A stretch of DNA of 53,600 bases, taken from contig JADLGB010000184.1 in the NCBI GenBank assembly GCA_020849535.1, forward strand, positions 1 to 53,600, in the 5' to 3' direction. Origin of the DNA: Candidatus Hydrogenedentota bacterium. Lineage in GTDB: Bacteria; Hydrogenedentota; Hydrogenedentia; Hydrogenedentales; SLHB01. Below, piece by piece: positions 1-8,293 of the stretch (position 1 is the stretch's first letter; each line of letters opens with the position of its first letter). Made by a program: the position numbers and the translations under genes. The notes under the pieces are model-generated. The model had not been told where the DNA came from and ran no database searches. It saw only the letters and a list, made by a program, of their open reading frames with translations.

Positions 1-381
1 CGCTCTGCGGCAACGCCCGGCGTTCGCGCCCGGCAATGACCTGCACTGAGCAGCACAAAAAACGCTGAAAGATTGCGAATGAGAGAGTTTTGCCTCTTGA
101 CAAGAAACCACCTAATGGGTGTCCAAGTTCTTTCTTCTTTCAGGATTCAGGATGGGCAGGAAGAAGGAGGGGTTCGGATGGTTCCATGAGCGCTCCTTCC
201 TCTTGATTCTCTGCGTTCCTCAGCGGGCTCCGCGTCTCTGCGTTCGTGTGAATTGAAGACCATGGGCAAGGATGCCCATGCCACCTCTGGCCATTCCCCT
301 GTTGCGAAGAAGCCGGCAGGGATGCCGGCGCTCCTGATAGCCCGCATGAAGCGGCTGTGGGATTCGTGCGGCGGGATGAGT
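1..381. other. Intergenic left edge without a recognisable gene
   Basis: No open frame here has a ribosome binding site or resembles a known protein. Positions 1-215 show nothing I can name, and 216-338 is a composite repeat described separately. This stretch lies 3' of hflX on the minus strand, so the palindromes in it may help end that transcript, although no U-tract follows them. Confidence 0.5.
216..338. repeat. Composite palindromic repeat, family E, copy 1
   Basis: Two short palindromes sit about 30 bases apart: CATGGGCAAGGATGCCCATG at 261-280 and GCCGGCAGGGATGCCGGC at 312-329, the latter followed by GCTCCTGAT. The sequence before the first palindrome (a GCGGGCTCCGCGT-type stretch, then GTTCGTGT) also recurs at 21628-21740, so about 120 bases are shared between the two places. 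A third, partial copy lies at 49964-49997. This is a dispersed intergenic repeat, not coding sequence; open frames through it are products of the palindromes. Confidence 0.75.
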
Positions 382-2067
382 TCAGTCAGCTTGCGTGGGG
401 ACTTCGTGGGGCCATTCGCCGCTGGACGTGGGTGTGTTCTGCGCGGCCGCCCAGAGTTGGGTTTCGATGGCTTCGAGAAGTGGACGAAAGGTGCTGCGGT
501 CGAGGGCGCAGAGGGGGATGCCGTTCAGGCGATTCGTGAGGCCGTTCAGTTCGTCAGGATTGCAGAGGTCGGCTTTGTTGAGGACGAGGAGCAGCGGCTT
601 CGTGTCGAGATGCAATTGCGCGAGGACGCTGTCCACGGTGGCCTTCTCATCGTCGAGGTGCTGGCTGGACGCGTCGAGCACGTGGACGAGGAGATCGGCG
701 TCGTCGAGTTCTTCGAGGGTGGTGCGAAAGGCGGACATAAGGTCCTTGGGCAAGTTGCGGATGAACCCCACGGTATCGGTGATGATGATCTCGCGTTCAC
801 GGGGGAAGCGCAGGCGGCGCGAGACGGGATTGAGCGTGGCGAACAAGACGTTCTCGGCGATGACTTCGCTCTGGGTGAGGTTGTTGAGCAGCGTCGACTT
901 GCCGGCGTTGGTGTAGCCGACGATGGACACGATGGGCACCTCGCGCCGGTTGCGTTCGGAGCGGCGGAGGCGGCGCCTCTCCCCCAGTTTCTCGACCTCG
1001 CGTTCGAGGGCGCTGATGCGGTCCTGGGCGCGGCGGCGGTCGATTTCGAGTTTGGTCTCGCCGGGGCCGCGTCCGCCGATGCCGCCGGTAAGGCGCGAGA
1101 AGGCGCTGGCCGTCTGCTTCGCGCCAAGGCGCGGCAAGAGGTAGCGCAGTTGGGCCAGCTCGACTTGGATCTTGCCTTCGCGCGTAACGGCGCGCTGTCC
1201 GAAGATGTCGAGGATGACCTGGGTCCTGTCGAGCACTTTGAGATCGGTGTAGTCCGCGAGCGCGTTCACGTGGGCGGGCGTCAGGTCCTGGTCAAACACC
1301 AGGAGTTCGGCCCCGAGCTGCATGGCCTTGATGACCGTCGCCTGGAGGCGTCCTTTTCCCATAACGAAACGCGGATCGACCGGGCGCCGCTGAATGACCT
1401 CGTGGACGACGTCGATCCCGGCGCTGCGCGCGAGTTCGCGCAGTTCGGCCATGGAATCCTCGGCATGGGAAGGGGTGTCCTGGGAAACGTGGACGAGGAT
1501 GGCGCGGTCGCGTTGATCGCCCGCGCGGCGGGGCTTGCGGAGCCGGGAGAATTCATCTTCCAGCGCGTCGATGGATTCGAGGAAGTCATCCTGGAGTTCG
1601 TGAACGCTGCGGACGGTGGTCAGGCGCCAGGGCTGCTCGTCTTCATTCGCGGGCAGCAATTGGCCGAAGAAAATGGTACCGGGAAGGCCGTCCTCCAACA
1701 CGCCAATGGCCGCGACGAGATCGAGACGCAACAACGCGAGGTCGGTCAGGTCATCATCGTTCAGCGGCTCGTTGTTGAAGTGCGTGTGAACCAGGCGCAG
1801 GCCTGCGAGTCGGTCGCGTCCACGCCGGTACGCGCTGAGATCGGGCAGGTAGACGGAGCGCGCGTCGCCCACGAGGACGTATTCGACGTGGCCGCGGCGG
1901 TCAAGCAAGACGCCGACCTGACGTTGGATCTCGGCGGCGAGTTCGGTCAGGGCGCGGGCAAGCTCGGGGCCGATGATGCGCTCCGCGGGCGACTTGCGCG
2001 TGGTCAGCTTCTGCAGGCGCTTGAGCGGGGCGGCGCGGAGTCCATGCGTGTTGCCTACGAGGCGAAT
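382..2067 (-). CDS. hflX: GTPase HflX, ribosome-splitting factor, probable ATT start
   Basis: HflX is a cytosolic GTPase that binds the 50S subunit and splits stalled or heat-damaged ribosomes. The protein has an N-terminal HflX domain and a long helical linker rich in Arg and Glu. A G domain follows with Walker [10 protein letters not shown] (about residues 384-392 of the long form), G3 DTVGF and G4 NKAD. The first in-frame TTG (1906-1908) has no ribosome binding site and would remove a conserved N-terminal stretch ([10 protein letters not shown]...). The frame continues to an ATT at 2065-2067, seven bases after a perfect AGGAG, giving 561 residues. No ATG, GTG, TTG or CTG start suits the conserved beginning. 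Family identity is certain; the ATT start is inferred. The gene lies directly behind a terminator on the same strand. Confidence 0.93.
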   Translation of the reverse strand: MRLVGNTHGLRAAPLKRLQKLTTRKSPAERIIGPELARALTELAAEIQRQVGVLLDRRGHVEYVLVGDARSVYLPDLSAYRRGRDRLAGLRLVHTHFNNEPLNDDDLTDLALLRLDLVAAIGVLEDGLPGTIFFGQLLPANEDEQPWRLTTVRSVHELQDDFLESIDALEDEFSRLRKPRRAGDQRDRAILVHVSQDTPSHAEDSMAELRELARSAGIDVVHEVIQRRPVDPRFVMGKGRLQATVIKAMQLGAELLVFDQDLTPAHVNALADYTDLKVLDRTQVILDIFGQRAVTREGKIQVELAQLRYLLPRLGAKQTASAFSRLTGGIGGRGPGETKLEIDRRRAQDRISALEREVEKLGERRRLRRSERNRREVPIVSIVGYTNAGKSTLLNNLTQSEVIAENVLFATLNPVSRRLRFPREREIIITDTVGFIRNLPKDLMSAFRTTLEELDDADLLVHVLDASSQHLDDEKATVDSVLAQLHLDTKPLLLVLNKADLCNPDELNGLTNRLNGIPLCALDRSTFRPLLEAIETQLWAAAQNTPTSSGEWPHEVPTQAD

Positions 2068-2079
2068 GGCAGCTCTCCT
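2065..2079 (-). promoter_or_regulatory. Shine-Dalgarno and ATT start of hflX
   Basis: Read on the minus strand, AGGAG (2075-2079) is followed by seven bases and then ATT (2065-2067), which opens the conserved N-terminus of HflX. ATT is a very rare initiator; the classic case is infC, where it makes translation depend on IF3. The site decides the start of hflX. Confidence 0.6.
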
Positions 2080-2085
2080 AGATGG

Positions 2086-2123
2086 AAAAGCGCCGGGGCA
2101 GACCTTGAGGCCGACCCCGGCGC
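2086..2123 (-). terminator. Intrinsic terminator or attenuator between the isomerase gene and hflX
   Basis: On the minus strand GCGCCGGGG (2115-2123) pairs perfectly with CCCCGGCGC (2090-2098), and TTTT (2086-2089) follows at once. It ends the transcript of the isomerase-like gene, whose stop is at 2155. Only six bases separate the T-run from the hflX ribosome binding site and no promoter is visible between them, so hflX may be expressed by read-through. Confidence 0.75.
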
Positions 2124-2154
2124 GTTGTACCTGTCATGAGAGATGCGCACGGAA

Positions 2155-3132
2155 TTACTGGAGCATGACGCGGCGAATGATCTTCTGGCTTTCGACTGCA
2201 TCGAGCGTCTTCTGCGCTTTGCGAAGCTCGGTTCCATCGAGGCGTTCGAGTTTCTTCCAGAGGATAGACAAATTGCCGATGGCGATCTGGCAGGCCTGAG
2301 TCGGGTCGATGCGCTGCGGCAACATCTCGATGGTGCAGAAGCCTTTGAACTTGGCCGCCTTCAGATAGAAGAGAGCCTCCATGAGTTCCCACATGTGGAC
2401 GGTGCCGGGCACCATCATGTCGTCCCACAGCCGGTAGTTGTCACTGAAGTAAACCTGGAAGAGCTTGTTCGACCGGGTCAAGAAGGCGATCGACTCGGCG
2501 GGATTCTCGCCGGCCATCATGGCGTGGGAGAAGTTCAAGGCGACGCCCACATTCTTCATCGCGATTTCCTGGCACAAGGACAGGGCCTTGCCCACCGTGG
2601 AGACCGTGAGGAACTTCCGGGGCTCGCGGCACTTGTAGGCGATGGCCACGTTGACATCCGGCGAGGCGTATTTCGCAATCGTCTTGATGCTGGAAATCAA
2701 AGTGTTCCAATGGGTTGTGTAGTCGATATGAAAGGGGTAGTCGAACCCGTCACTGTATAGTTTGAGGGTAATCTCGGTGGCGCCGATCTGGCGGGCGATA
2801 TCGACGGCTTTGCGGCCTTCGTCGATTGCCGCGTTACGCGTCTTCGGGTGTTGATGGCCGAAGGCGCCGAGAGCATAGCGCCGATCCTGGGCCAGATTGG
2901 CCGTGACGCCTGAACATACCAGGGCGTAGTCCTTGAGGACGCGTTTGAGTTCCTTCACAGGAAACTCCGAGGATATGTCGCTTTGGGAAATCTCTATAGC
3001 CTTGATTCCCTTAATCTTAGAAGCAAGGGAGATGCGCTCTTGGACTCGCAGTTGGTCGCGATAGCCTTGAGGACAGTAGCGGTCTGGCGAGCCCGAGAAA
3101 ACATCAAGCGCGGTAGACAGTCTTAGAGCCAT
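2155..3132 (-). CDS. Sugar phosphate isomerase/epimerase-like TIM-barrel protein
   Basis: This 325-residue protein resembles the xylose-isomerase-like TIM barrels (AP endonuclease 2 superfamily) that isomerise or epimerise sugars or inositols with a divalent metal. Support comes from the alternating strands and helices, the motifs KAIEIS near the start and FCTIEM near the end, and a length typical of the family. An ATG at 3136-3138 touches the AGGAG sequence, so the second ATG at 3130-3132, six bases behind it, is the better start. There is no signal peptide, so it is cytosolic. A good promoter lies about 170 bases upstream and an intrinsic terminator follows the stop. The exact substrate cannot be told. 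Confidence 0.75.
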   Translation of the reverse strand: MALRLSTALDVFSGSPDRYCPQGYRDQLRVQERISLASKIKGIKAIEISQSDISSEFPVKELKRVLKDYALVCSGVTANLAQDRRYALGAFGHQHPKTRNAAIDEGRKAVDIARQIGATEITLKLYSDGFDYPFHIDYTTHWNTLISSIKTIAKYASPDVNVAIAYKCREPRKFLTVSTVGKALSLCQEIAMKNVGVALNFSHAMMAGENPAESIAFLTRSNKLFQVYFSDNYRLWDDMMVPGTVHMWELMEALFYLKAAKFKGFCTIEMLPQRIDPTQACQIAIGNLSILWKKLERLDGTELRKAQKTLDAVESQKIIRRVMLQ

Positions 3133-3303
3133 TATCATCTCCTAGTAGGGGCACGAATCGGAACCTGAAGCCTATCAACGCCACAGACGGGACCTCGACG
3201 AACCGCTGCGGCTGTCTGGTGAGAGAATTGCCCCGTTGGTGCGAAGAACCATGCCCGAAAAACGGTGTGCACAGTAAAGCGGACATTAACCGCTCGTCGC
3301 GTA

Positions 3304-3333
3304 AGTATACGCTCTTTGAAACTAGAAAGTCAA
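3304..3333 (-). promoter_or_regulatory. Sigma70-type promoter of the isomerase-like gene
   Basis: On the minus strand TTGACT (3328-3333) and TATACT (3304-3309) are separated by 18 bases, in an AT-rich stretch unusual for this window. Transcription would begin near 3297, leaving a leader of about 165 bases before the start codon at 3132. Confidence 0.65.
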
Positions 3334-3410
3334 TACCTGTGTAAATTATTTATTTTAAGTGACTTACAACGAAAATGCGAATATTCCCACGAATATGGGC
3401 TGAGGGCTGG

Positions 3411-3600
3411 GAGGGTCAGACCCCGTGTTTCGCTCTAGAGCACAGGGTCAGACCCCGGGAGGGCACAGGGACAGACCCCGTGTTTCGCTCCGCAGAGCCT
3501 CCGCGAAAGACGGGGTCAGTCCCAATCTACCTGAAAGACGGGGTTAGTCCCCATCTACGCGAAAGACGGGGTCAGTCCCGGCTGATGCGAAAGACGGGGG
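3411..3600. repeat. Cluster of palindromic repeats, family C
   Basis: The centre (3468-3523) is a near-perfect palindrome: GGGACAGACCCCGTGTTTCGC on the left and GCGAAAGACGGGGTCAGTCCC on the right, around a short TCCGCAGAGCCTCC loop. A half-unit precedes it at 3411-3435. Three right half-units (GAAAGACGGGG plus spacer) follow in tandem with a period near 29 bases. A second complete palindrome of the same family, with A in place of C at one position in each arm, lies at 39923-39978. The unit resembles REP elements mobilised by RAYT transposases; no such gene is in the window. Confidence 0.8.
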
Positions 3601-3606
3601 ACCCCC

Positions 3607-3735
3607 AAAAAAAAGGAGGCGAGTGCGGGCAGCGGGGGAACTGCCGTGACGCACTCGCCGATGGTGGGAACCAGCCATTTCTGACTGTAACTGCAAGGGA
3701 CAGCCTGGGGGAAGGACTCCCCCTTGTAGTCGTCA
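3607..3735 (-). ncRNA. Candidate small RNA with strong 3' terminator
   Basis: On the minus strand a 10-bp perfect stem, GGCGAGTGCG (3650-3659) with CGCACTCGCC (3618-3627), encloses a smaller GGCAG/CTGCC stem and is followed by TCC and eight T (3607-3614). This is a complete intrinsic terminator. No gene on this strand lies upstream, since the next gene is on the other strand. Upstream, ACTACAAGG (3722-3730) pairs with CCTTGCAGT (3690-3698) around a G-rich/C-rich inner hairpin. The layout suggests a structured RNA of roughly 125-150 bases. The 5' end is a guess: TTGTCC and TAGTAG further up are a weak promoter with a 19-base spacer. I do not recognise the RNA. Confidence 0.4.
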
Positions 3736-3859
3736 GAGGAAACGCACTACTAGGGTCACTTATTTCCGGGTGGACAAAAAAAGTTCGGGATTGACTCTTG
3801 GCGGTAACCTGCATGAGAATCGTGTAAGATTCCATGGACTAACAAAGCGAGGCGGGTCA

Positions 3860-4978
3860 GTGAAATTATCTGTGATTCTGGCAGTTTTCGCCGTTCCCTG
3901 TCTGGTGCATGCGCAGATTCAGGAGGGTGCCGCGGTCTCGGATGAGGAACCTCCCTCTCAGGCAGCGAAGATAGGCGTGGAATCAGCCGCTTCACCTGAG
4001 CAGACTCCGCCACCCCAGACAGATCAGGCGGAAACGCCGGAAGATGAGCAGCGGCGTAAGACGCAACAGGAGCGGCTGCTCTGGAGGCCGCTGGCAGTGT
4101 CTGAGGAGCGGGCGTCGGGGCCCCTTGCGAGTCTCGCCTTGTCGGCTGACCCGGTATCGCGCATGCGGGCGATTGAGGGATTGGTGGCCGTGAATTCGCC
4201 CGAGATGATTCCCTTCGTCGTCTACGAGCTGTCCGACCCGGAACCGGCGGTGCGCAGGGCCGCCCTGAACGCCATTCCGTCTCTCGAACGCGCCACGGTG
4301 TCCGAGGCGATCTTGGCGGTACTTGCGTGGGGAGACGCGGAAACGGTCAAGGGGGTGACGGCGGCCCTGCCTTCGTTGAGGCCGGTGCTTGAAGAGACGT
4401 TTCTGAAGGCGTTGGACAACAGCGAACTCACGGGGGACGAGCGTGTGGGAGCGGCGTACGCGTTGGGAAGGATGGGGAGCATTAAGGCGCTGGAGCCACT
4501 TGAGGAAAAGGTATACGGGAGCGATGCGCGTCTGTCGGCCTATGCGGCGGACGCGATAGCGGCGATGGACAACGCAGGGACGCTCCAGACGCTGATGCGG
4601 ATGGTCCAGCATACGGACCCGAACGTGCGGTTGCCCGCATACCAGGGGATCGCGCGGATCGGAGGACCCGAGGCGCTGGGGTTGTTGACGGCGGCGGCTT
4701 CGCCGGGCGGCGAACCTGACATCCGCGTGAAGCGTGAGGTGGTGCGTTCGCTTGGGCTGGTGGGAAACGAGTCGACGGTGCATTTTCTGATTAAGATGGT
4801 GCGCGCCCGGTCCTCGCTGACACGGCCGGCGATTGAATCCCTGTCGATGATGACGGGTCTTCCCGCGTCATTGGCCCCGGAACGCTGGGTGGAATGGTAT
4901 GAGGAGGCGTTTCCGCCGGAGATCGAAGAGAGCACGGTGCCGGCTCCGCCTTTGGTGCCTGTGGGGGGCGCCGGGTGA
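3860..4978 (+). CDS. Secreted HEAT-repeat protein
   Basis: Starting from a GTG at 3860, seven bases after GAGG, the protein has 372 residues and opens with a clear Sec signal peptide (MKLSVILAVFAVPCLVHAQ). A Pro/Glu/Gln-rich linker of about 60 residues follows. The remainder is a run of HEAT-like helical pairs (patterns such as PEPAVRRAALNAI and TDPNVRLPAYQGI), a scaffold for protein binding. No catalytic domain is visible. A longer frame opening at 3770 has no ribosome binding site and would bury the signal peptide. It ends tail to tail with phoU and may be periplasmic or envelope-attached. The role is unknown. Confidence 0.8.
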   Translation: MKLSVILAVFAVPCLVHAQIQEGAAVSDEEPPSQAAKIGVESAASPEQTPPPQTDQAETPEDEQRRKTQQERLLWRPLAVSEERASGPLASLALSADPVSRMRAIEGLVAVNSPEMIPFVVYELSDPEPAVRRAALNAIPSLERATVSEAILAVLAWGDAETVKGVTAALPSLRPVLEETFLKALDNSELTGDERVGAAYALGRMGSIKALEPLEEKVYGSDARLSAYAADAIAAMDNAGTLQTLMRMVQHTDPNVRLPAYQGIARIGGPEALGLLTAAASPGGEPDIRVKREVVRSLGLVGNESTVHFLIKMVRARSSLTRPAIESLSMMTGLPASLAPERWVEWYEEAFPPEIEESTVPAPPLVPVGGAG

Positions 4979-4983
4979 GGGGG

Positions 4984-5020
4984 GAGTATGGGAATTATGG
5001 GAAGTATGGGAGGTATGGGA
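4984..5020. repeat. Short tandem repeat between the HEAT gene and phoU
   Basis: Four imperfect units of TATGGGA with a spacing of 9 bases stand between two convergent genes. It is probably a simple slippage repeat with no coding role. Confidence 0.6.
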
Positions 5021-5045
5021 CCGCGGCTCTGAGCGGCGTGAAGTG

Positions 5046-5765
5046 CTACTCGGTAGGCGGGGGCGTGGATTTTCCCACTTCGTGGGCCAGACCTTCCTGA
5101 GAGAGATACTCCTCCGTCCGATGGCGGACGATATCGCCTTTCACTAGATAAATGACATCTTCCGAGATGTTGGAGGCGTGGTCCCCGATGCGTTCGAGAT
5201 GGCGCGAAACGCTCAGGAGGTGGATCAGCGCCTCCATGTCTTCGGGATGACGCCGGATCCCTTCCTTCACCTGCTCGTACATCTGCCGGTTGATGGAATC
5301 GACCTCGTCGTCCGCGGCGATGACGCGATAGGCGAGGGTGGAATCCTGGTTGACGAGGGCATCGAGACTGTTCCGCAGCATGGACCGCGCTTTTTCCGCC
5401 ATGCCCGTGAAATTGAAGGGAAGGGAAACGCGTTCGGATTCGCTGAGGACCTCGACGCGTTCGGCGATATTGACGGCGGCGTCGCCGATGCGTTCGAGTT
5501 CGGCGTTGATCTTGAGTACGGCGATGATGAAGCGCAGGTCGTGGGCGACCGGCTGGTGCAGTGCGAGGATCTTCTGGCACTCCTCTTCGATATCGACTTC
5601 GAGTTGATCGACCTTGATATCGTTATCGATGATCTTGCGCGCCAACTCCGGGTTGCGATCGCGCAGGGCCTTGACGGCACTGGCAACGCACTCCTCGACC
5701 ATGGCGCCGAGCGACAGGATATTCTTCTTGAGCTTCTCGATTTCCCGCTGAAGGTGAATAGACAC
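5046..5765 (-). CDS. phoU: Phosphate transport system regulator PhoU
   Basis: PhoU is a cytosolic helical protein that links the Pst transporter to PhoR and switches the Pho regulon off when phosphate is plentiful. Starting at GTG 5763-5765, 16 bases after the pstB stop, the protein has 239 residues, the usual length. It shows two PhoU repeats with the metal-binding signatures ELERIGDAAVNIAE (first half) and HLERIGDHASNISE (second half). The frame is open further upstream into pstB, but that part is only the pstB shadow. It is the last gene of the phoBR-pstSCAB-phoU series. The acidic/Pro-rich tail is not conserved. Confidence 0.95.
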   Translation of the reverse strand: MSIHLQREIEKLKKNILSLGAMVEECVASAVKALRDRNPELARKIIDNDIKVDQLEVDIEEECQKILALHQPVAHDLRFIIAVLKINAELERIGDAAVNIAERVEVLSESERVSLPFNFTGMAEKARSMLRNSLDALVNQDSTLAYRVIAADDEVDSINRQMYEQVKEGIRRHPEDMEALIHLLSVSRHLERIGDHASNISEDVIYLVKGDIVRHRTEEYLSQEGLAHEVGKSTPPPTE

Positions 5766-5781
5766 TTGGTTTTCCGCCTTC

Positions 5782-6576
5782 TCAGCCGAAACGGCCGGTA
5801 ATGTACTCTTCTGTCTTTTGCTGGGCAGGATTCGTGAAGAGAACCTGAGTCTCTCCGAACTCCACCAGCGATCCTTCATAGAAGAATGCCGTGTAATCGG
5901 ACACGCGGGCCGCCTGCTGCATGTTGTGTGTCACGATAACAATCGTGTAGTCATCGTGCAACTCGCTGATGAGATCCTCGATGCGTGCGGTAGCCTTTGG
6001 GTCGAGGGCGGAAGCGGGCTCGTCCATCAGCAAGATCTCCGGTTCGACGGCGAGGGCGCGCGCGATGCAGAGGCGCTGCTGCTGCCCGCCGGACAGGTCC
6101 AAGGCGCTGTGGGTGAGGCGGTCTTTGACCTCATCCCAGAGCCCGGCTCGTGCGAGGCTGTGTTCGACGATTCGGAAGAGTTCGGCGCGATCGCGGACCC
6201 CGTGGATGCGCGGTCCGTAGGCCACGTTTTCGAAGATGGACTTGGGGAACGGGTTGCTTTTCTGAAACACCATGCCGACCTTCTTGCGCAGCGCTCCGAC
6301 ATCGGTACCGTTACGGTAGATGTCTTGGCCGTCGATGGTAACGGAACCAAGGATGCGGGTACCGTCGATGGTGTCGTTCATGCGGTTGAGGGTGCGCAGA
6401 AAGGTTGATTTGCCGCAGCCAGACGGTCCGATCAGCGCGGTCACCTGGCGGGCAGGCACCTCCAAGTTAATGGAGAAGAGGGCCTGGCTCTTGCCGTAGA
6501 AGAAATCAAGGTTGCGGGCGCACACCTTGGGCGCGAACCCCTGCTTGGGGGCTGTGCTTTCTCCACTACTTACCAT
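5782..6576 (-). CDS. pstB: Phosphate ABC transporter ATP-binding protein PstB
   Basis: PstB is the ATPase of the high-affinity phosphate importer. At 264 residues it carries Walker [10 protein letters not shown] (about residues 51-59), the ABC signature LSGGQQQR, Walker B ILLMDEP with the D-loop SALD, and the switch histidine in IVTHNMQQ. The Q-loop region ([19 protein letters not shown]) is typical of PstB and distinguishes it from other ABC ATPases. Its ATG overlaps the end of pstA by seven bases, indicating translational coupling. phoU follows after 16 bases. Confidence 0.97.
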   Translation of the reverse strand: MVSSGESTAPKQGFAPKVCARNLDFFYGKSQALFSINLEVPARQVTALIGPSGCGKSTFLRTLNRMNDTIDGTRILGSVTIDGQDIYRNGTDVGALRKKVGMVFQKSNPFPKSIFENVAYGPRIHGVRDRAELFRIVEHSLARAGLWDEVKDRLTHSALDLSGGQQQRLCIARALAVEPEILLMDEPASALDPKATARIEDLISELHDDYTIVIVTHNMQQAARVSDYTAFFYEGSLVEFGETQVLFTNPAQQKTEEYITGRFG

Positions 6577-7418
6577 CGGTATCGTTTCCTGAAGTGCGTT
6601 CGTAACACGATTGCGCCCACGTTGAGTCCGAGGACCAGAAGGAGCAGGACGAGGGCCGTCCCGTATTGCGTTGGGCGCACTTGTTCGGGATTGGGGTATT
6701 GCGTCGCCAACACGTACAGGTGATAGGGAAGCGCCAGCACCTGATCGAAAATGGAGCGGGGCAGATTGGGCAGGTAGAACGCGGCCACCGTGAAGAGGAT
6801 GGGCGCGGTCTCCCCCGCCGCTCTTCCGACTCCCAGGATGCTACCTGTCAACATGCCGGGGATGGCGTAGGGCAACACGCTCTTGCGGATAGTCTCCCAC
6901 TTCGTGGCGCCGAGGGCGAGGCTGGCTTCGCGCAGCGCGAGGGGAACGGCGCGCAGCGATTCCTCGCTGGACACGATGATGGTGGGCAGTATCATGCAGG
7001 CGAGTGTGAGACTGCCGGCCAGGATGCTGGTGCCGAAATTCAGAAAGAGCACGAAAAGGCCGAGCCCAAACAGGCCGAAGACGATGGACGGGACGCCGGC
7101 CAGCGTCACAATTGCCAGGCGGATGAGTCCGGTGAGGCGGCCCTGCTTGGCGTACTCGGTGAGGTAAATGGCGCTCGCCATGCCCAGCGGCAGAGCGACC
7201 GCGATGGTGCCGGTAACCAGGTAGAAGGTGCCGATGATCGCGGGGAAGATCCCGCCGCGGCCGTCGACCGAGGGCGACGTGGTGAGGAAGGTCCATGAGA
7301 GAACTCCGGCGCCTTTCCACACAATGTCGAAGAGGATGTAGCCCACGACAGCCACCATGGAATACGTAACGAGCCGGACGAGCCAGATGACGAGTTGCTC
7401 TGAAACTTGGAGTCGCAT
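6570..7418 (-). CDS. pstA: Phosphate ABC transporter permease PstA
   Basis: This is the second inner-membrane subunit of the Pst importer, with 282 residues and about six membrane helices. It contains the coupling-loop sequence [14 protein letters not shown] that contacts PstB, and the downstream [24 protein letters not shown] region characteristic of PstA. The start ATG overlaps the pstC stop by one base (TGATG). It pairs with PstC to form the channel. Confidence 0.96.
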   Translation of the reverse strand: MRLQVSEQLVIWLVRLVTYSMVAVVGYILFDIVWKGAGVLSWTFLTTSPSVDGRGGIFPAIIGTFYLVTGTIAVALPLGMASAIYLTEYAKQGRLTGLIRLAIVTLAGVPSIVFGLFGLGLFVLFLNFGTSILAGSLTLACMILPTIIVSSEESLRAVPLALREASLALGATKWETIRKSVLPYAIPGMLTGSILGVGRAAGETAPILFTVAAFYLPNLPRSIFDQVLALPYHLYVLATQYPNPEQVRPTQYGTALVLLLLVLGLNVGAIVLRTHFRKRYRW

Positions 7419-8293
7419 CAGGCTCTCCGGTAGGCCTTCAGTACCCGCATCGCCACGAGGTTCAGCAGAAAGGTTGCGAGGAGTAACACAATGCCCACCC
7501 AGAACAAGGCCTGGTAGTGCTCGCTGCCGAAGGGGACTTCGCCGAGTTCCGCCGCGATGGTGGCGGTCATGGTGCGCACGGAGGATATGGGCGATAGCGT
7601 GGTCTTGGGGGCGTTGCCAGTGACCATGATGACCGCCATGGTTTCGCCGATGACGCGCCCCATGCCGAGCATGATGCTGGCGATGATTCCGGAAAGCGCG
7701 GCGGGAACGATGACTTTCCAGATGGTCTGTACGCGGTTTGCGCCAAGGGCCAGGGAAGCGTCCTTGTAGGCTTTGGGCACGCTGCGGATGGCGTCCTCGG
7801 AGATGGTGATGATGGTGGGCACCGCCATGAGCGCCAGCAGGATGGCGCCCGTGATCGCCGTGAGGCCGCTGGGCAGGGCGAACGTGCCCTTCACCAATGG
7901 CGCAACGACGACCAGACCGAAGAAACCCAGGACAACGGAAGGAATCGCGGCGACGAGCTCAATGAAGGGCTTGAGGATCTCACGCTCGCGCGGACCGGCA
8001 ATCTCGGCGATGTAGACGGCGCCGCAGACGCCGAAGGGAATGGCGATGGCCGTGGCCAGGGCAGTCACCAGGAGCGAGCCGGTAATCAGCGGCAGCAGGC
8101 CGAAAGAAACCTGCTGCATGGATTTGGGTTTCCACTCGGCGGCAAGCAGCGCCCCCAGACCGGGGCTGCGCAGAAAGGGCTGCGCCTCGCGCAGGAGAAA
8201 CAAGAAGATCAGCAAAACGATGAGAATACTCGTGCTGGCGCATACAACCAGCGTATACCTGACCAGGCGTTCTCTTACTTCGCGGACGAACAC
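7418..8293 (-). CDS. pstC: Phosphate ABC transporter permease PstC
   Basis: This is the first membrane subunit of the Pst importer. At 291 residues it has a short cytoplasmic N-terminus and about six membrane helices. The coupling loop (KDASLALGANRVQTIWKVI) and the motif GMGRVIGETMAV are diagnostic for PstC. The start is a GTG at 8291-8293 immediately after the pstS stop, so translation is presumably coupled. Length and gene order match the standard pst operon. Confidence 0.96.
   Translation of the reverse strand: MFVREVRERLVRYTLVVCASTSILIVLLIFLFLLREAQPFLRSPGLGALLAAEWKPKSMQQVSFGLLPLITGSLLVTALATAIAIPFGVCGAVYIAEIAGPREREILKPFIELVAAIPSVVLGFFGLVVVAPLVKGTFALPSGLTAITGAILLALMAVPTIITISEDAIRSVPKAYKDASLALGANRVQTIWKVIVPAALSGIIASIMLGMGRVIGETMAVIMVTGNAPKTTLSPISSVRTMTATIAAELGEVPFGSEHYQALFWVGIVLLLATFLLNLVAMRVLKAYRRA

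Noticed and set aside
253..2139. Long plus-strand frame of 628 codons
   Set aside because: It lies antisense to hflX, lacks a ribosome binding site and shows the Asp/Glu/Gly/Val-rich composition of a high-GC shadow frame; hflX on the other strand has all family motifs.
3411..3600. Possible CRISPR array
   Set aside because: The units are palindromic, unequal in spacing and partly half-units, and the spacers are too short; no cas gene is near.
5766..5879. Longer N-terminus of PhoU
   Set aside because: This stretch is the pstB coding region in another frame; the GTG at 5763-5765 gives the normal PhoU length and follows the pstB stop.
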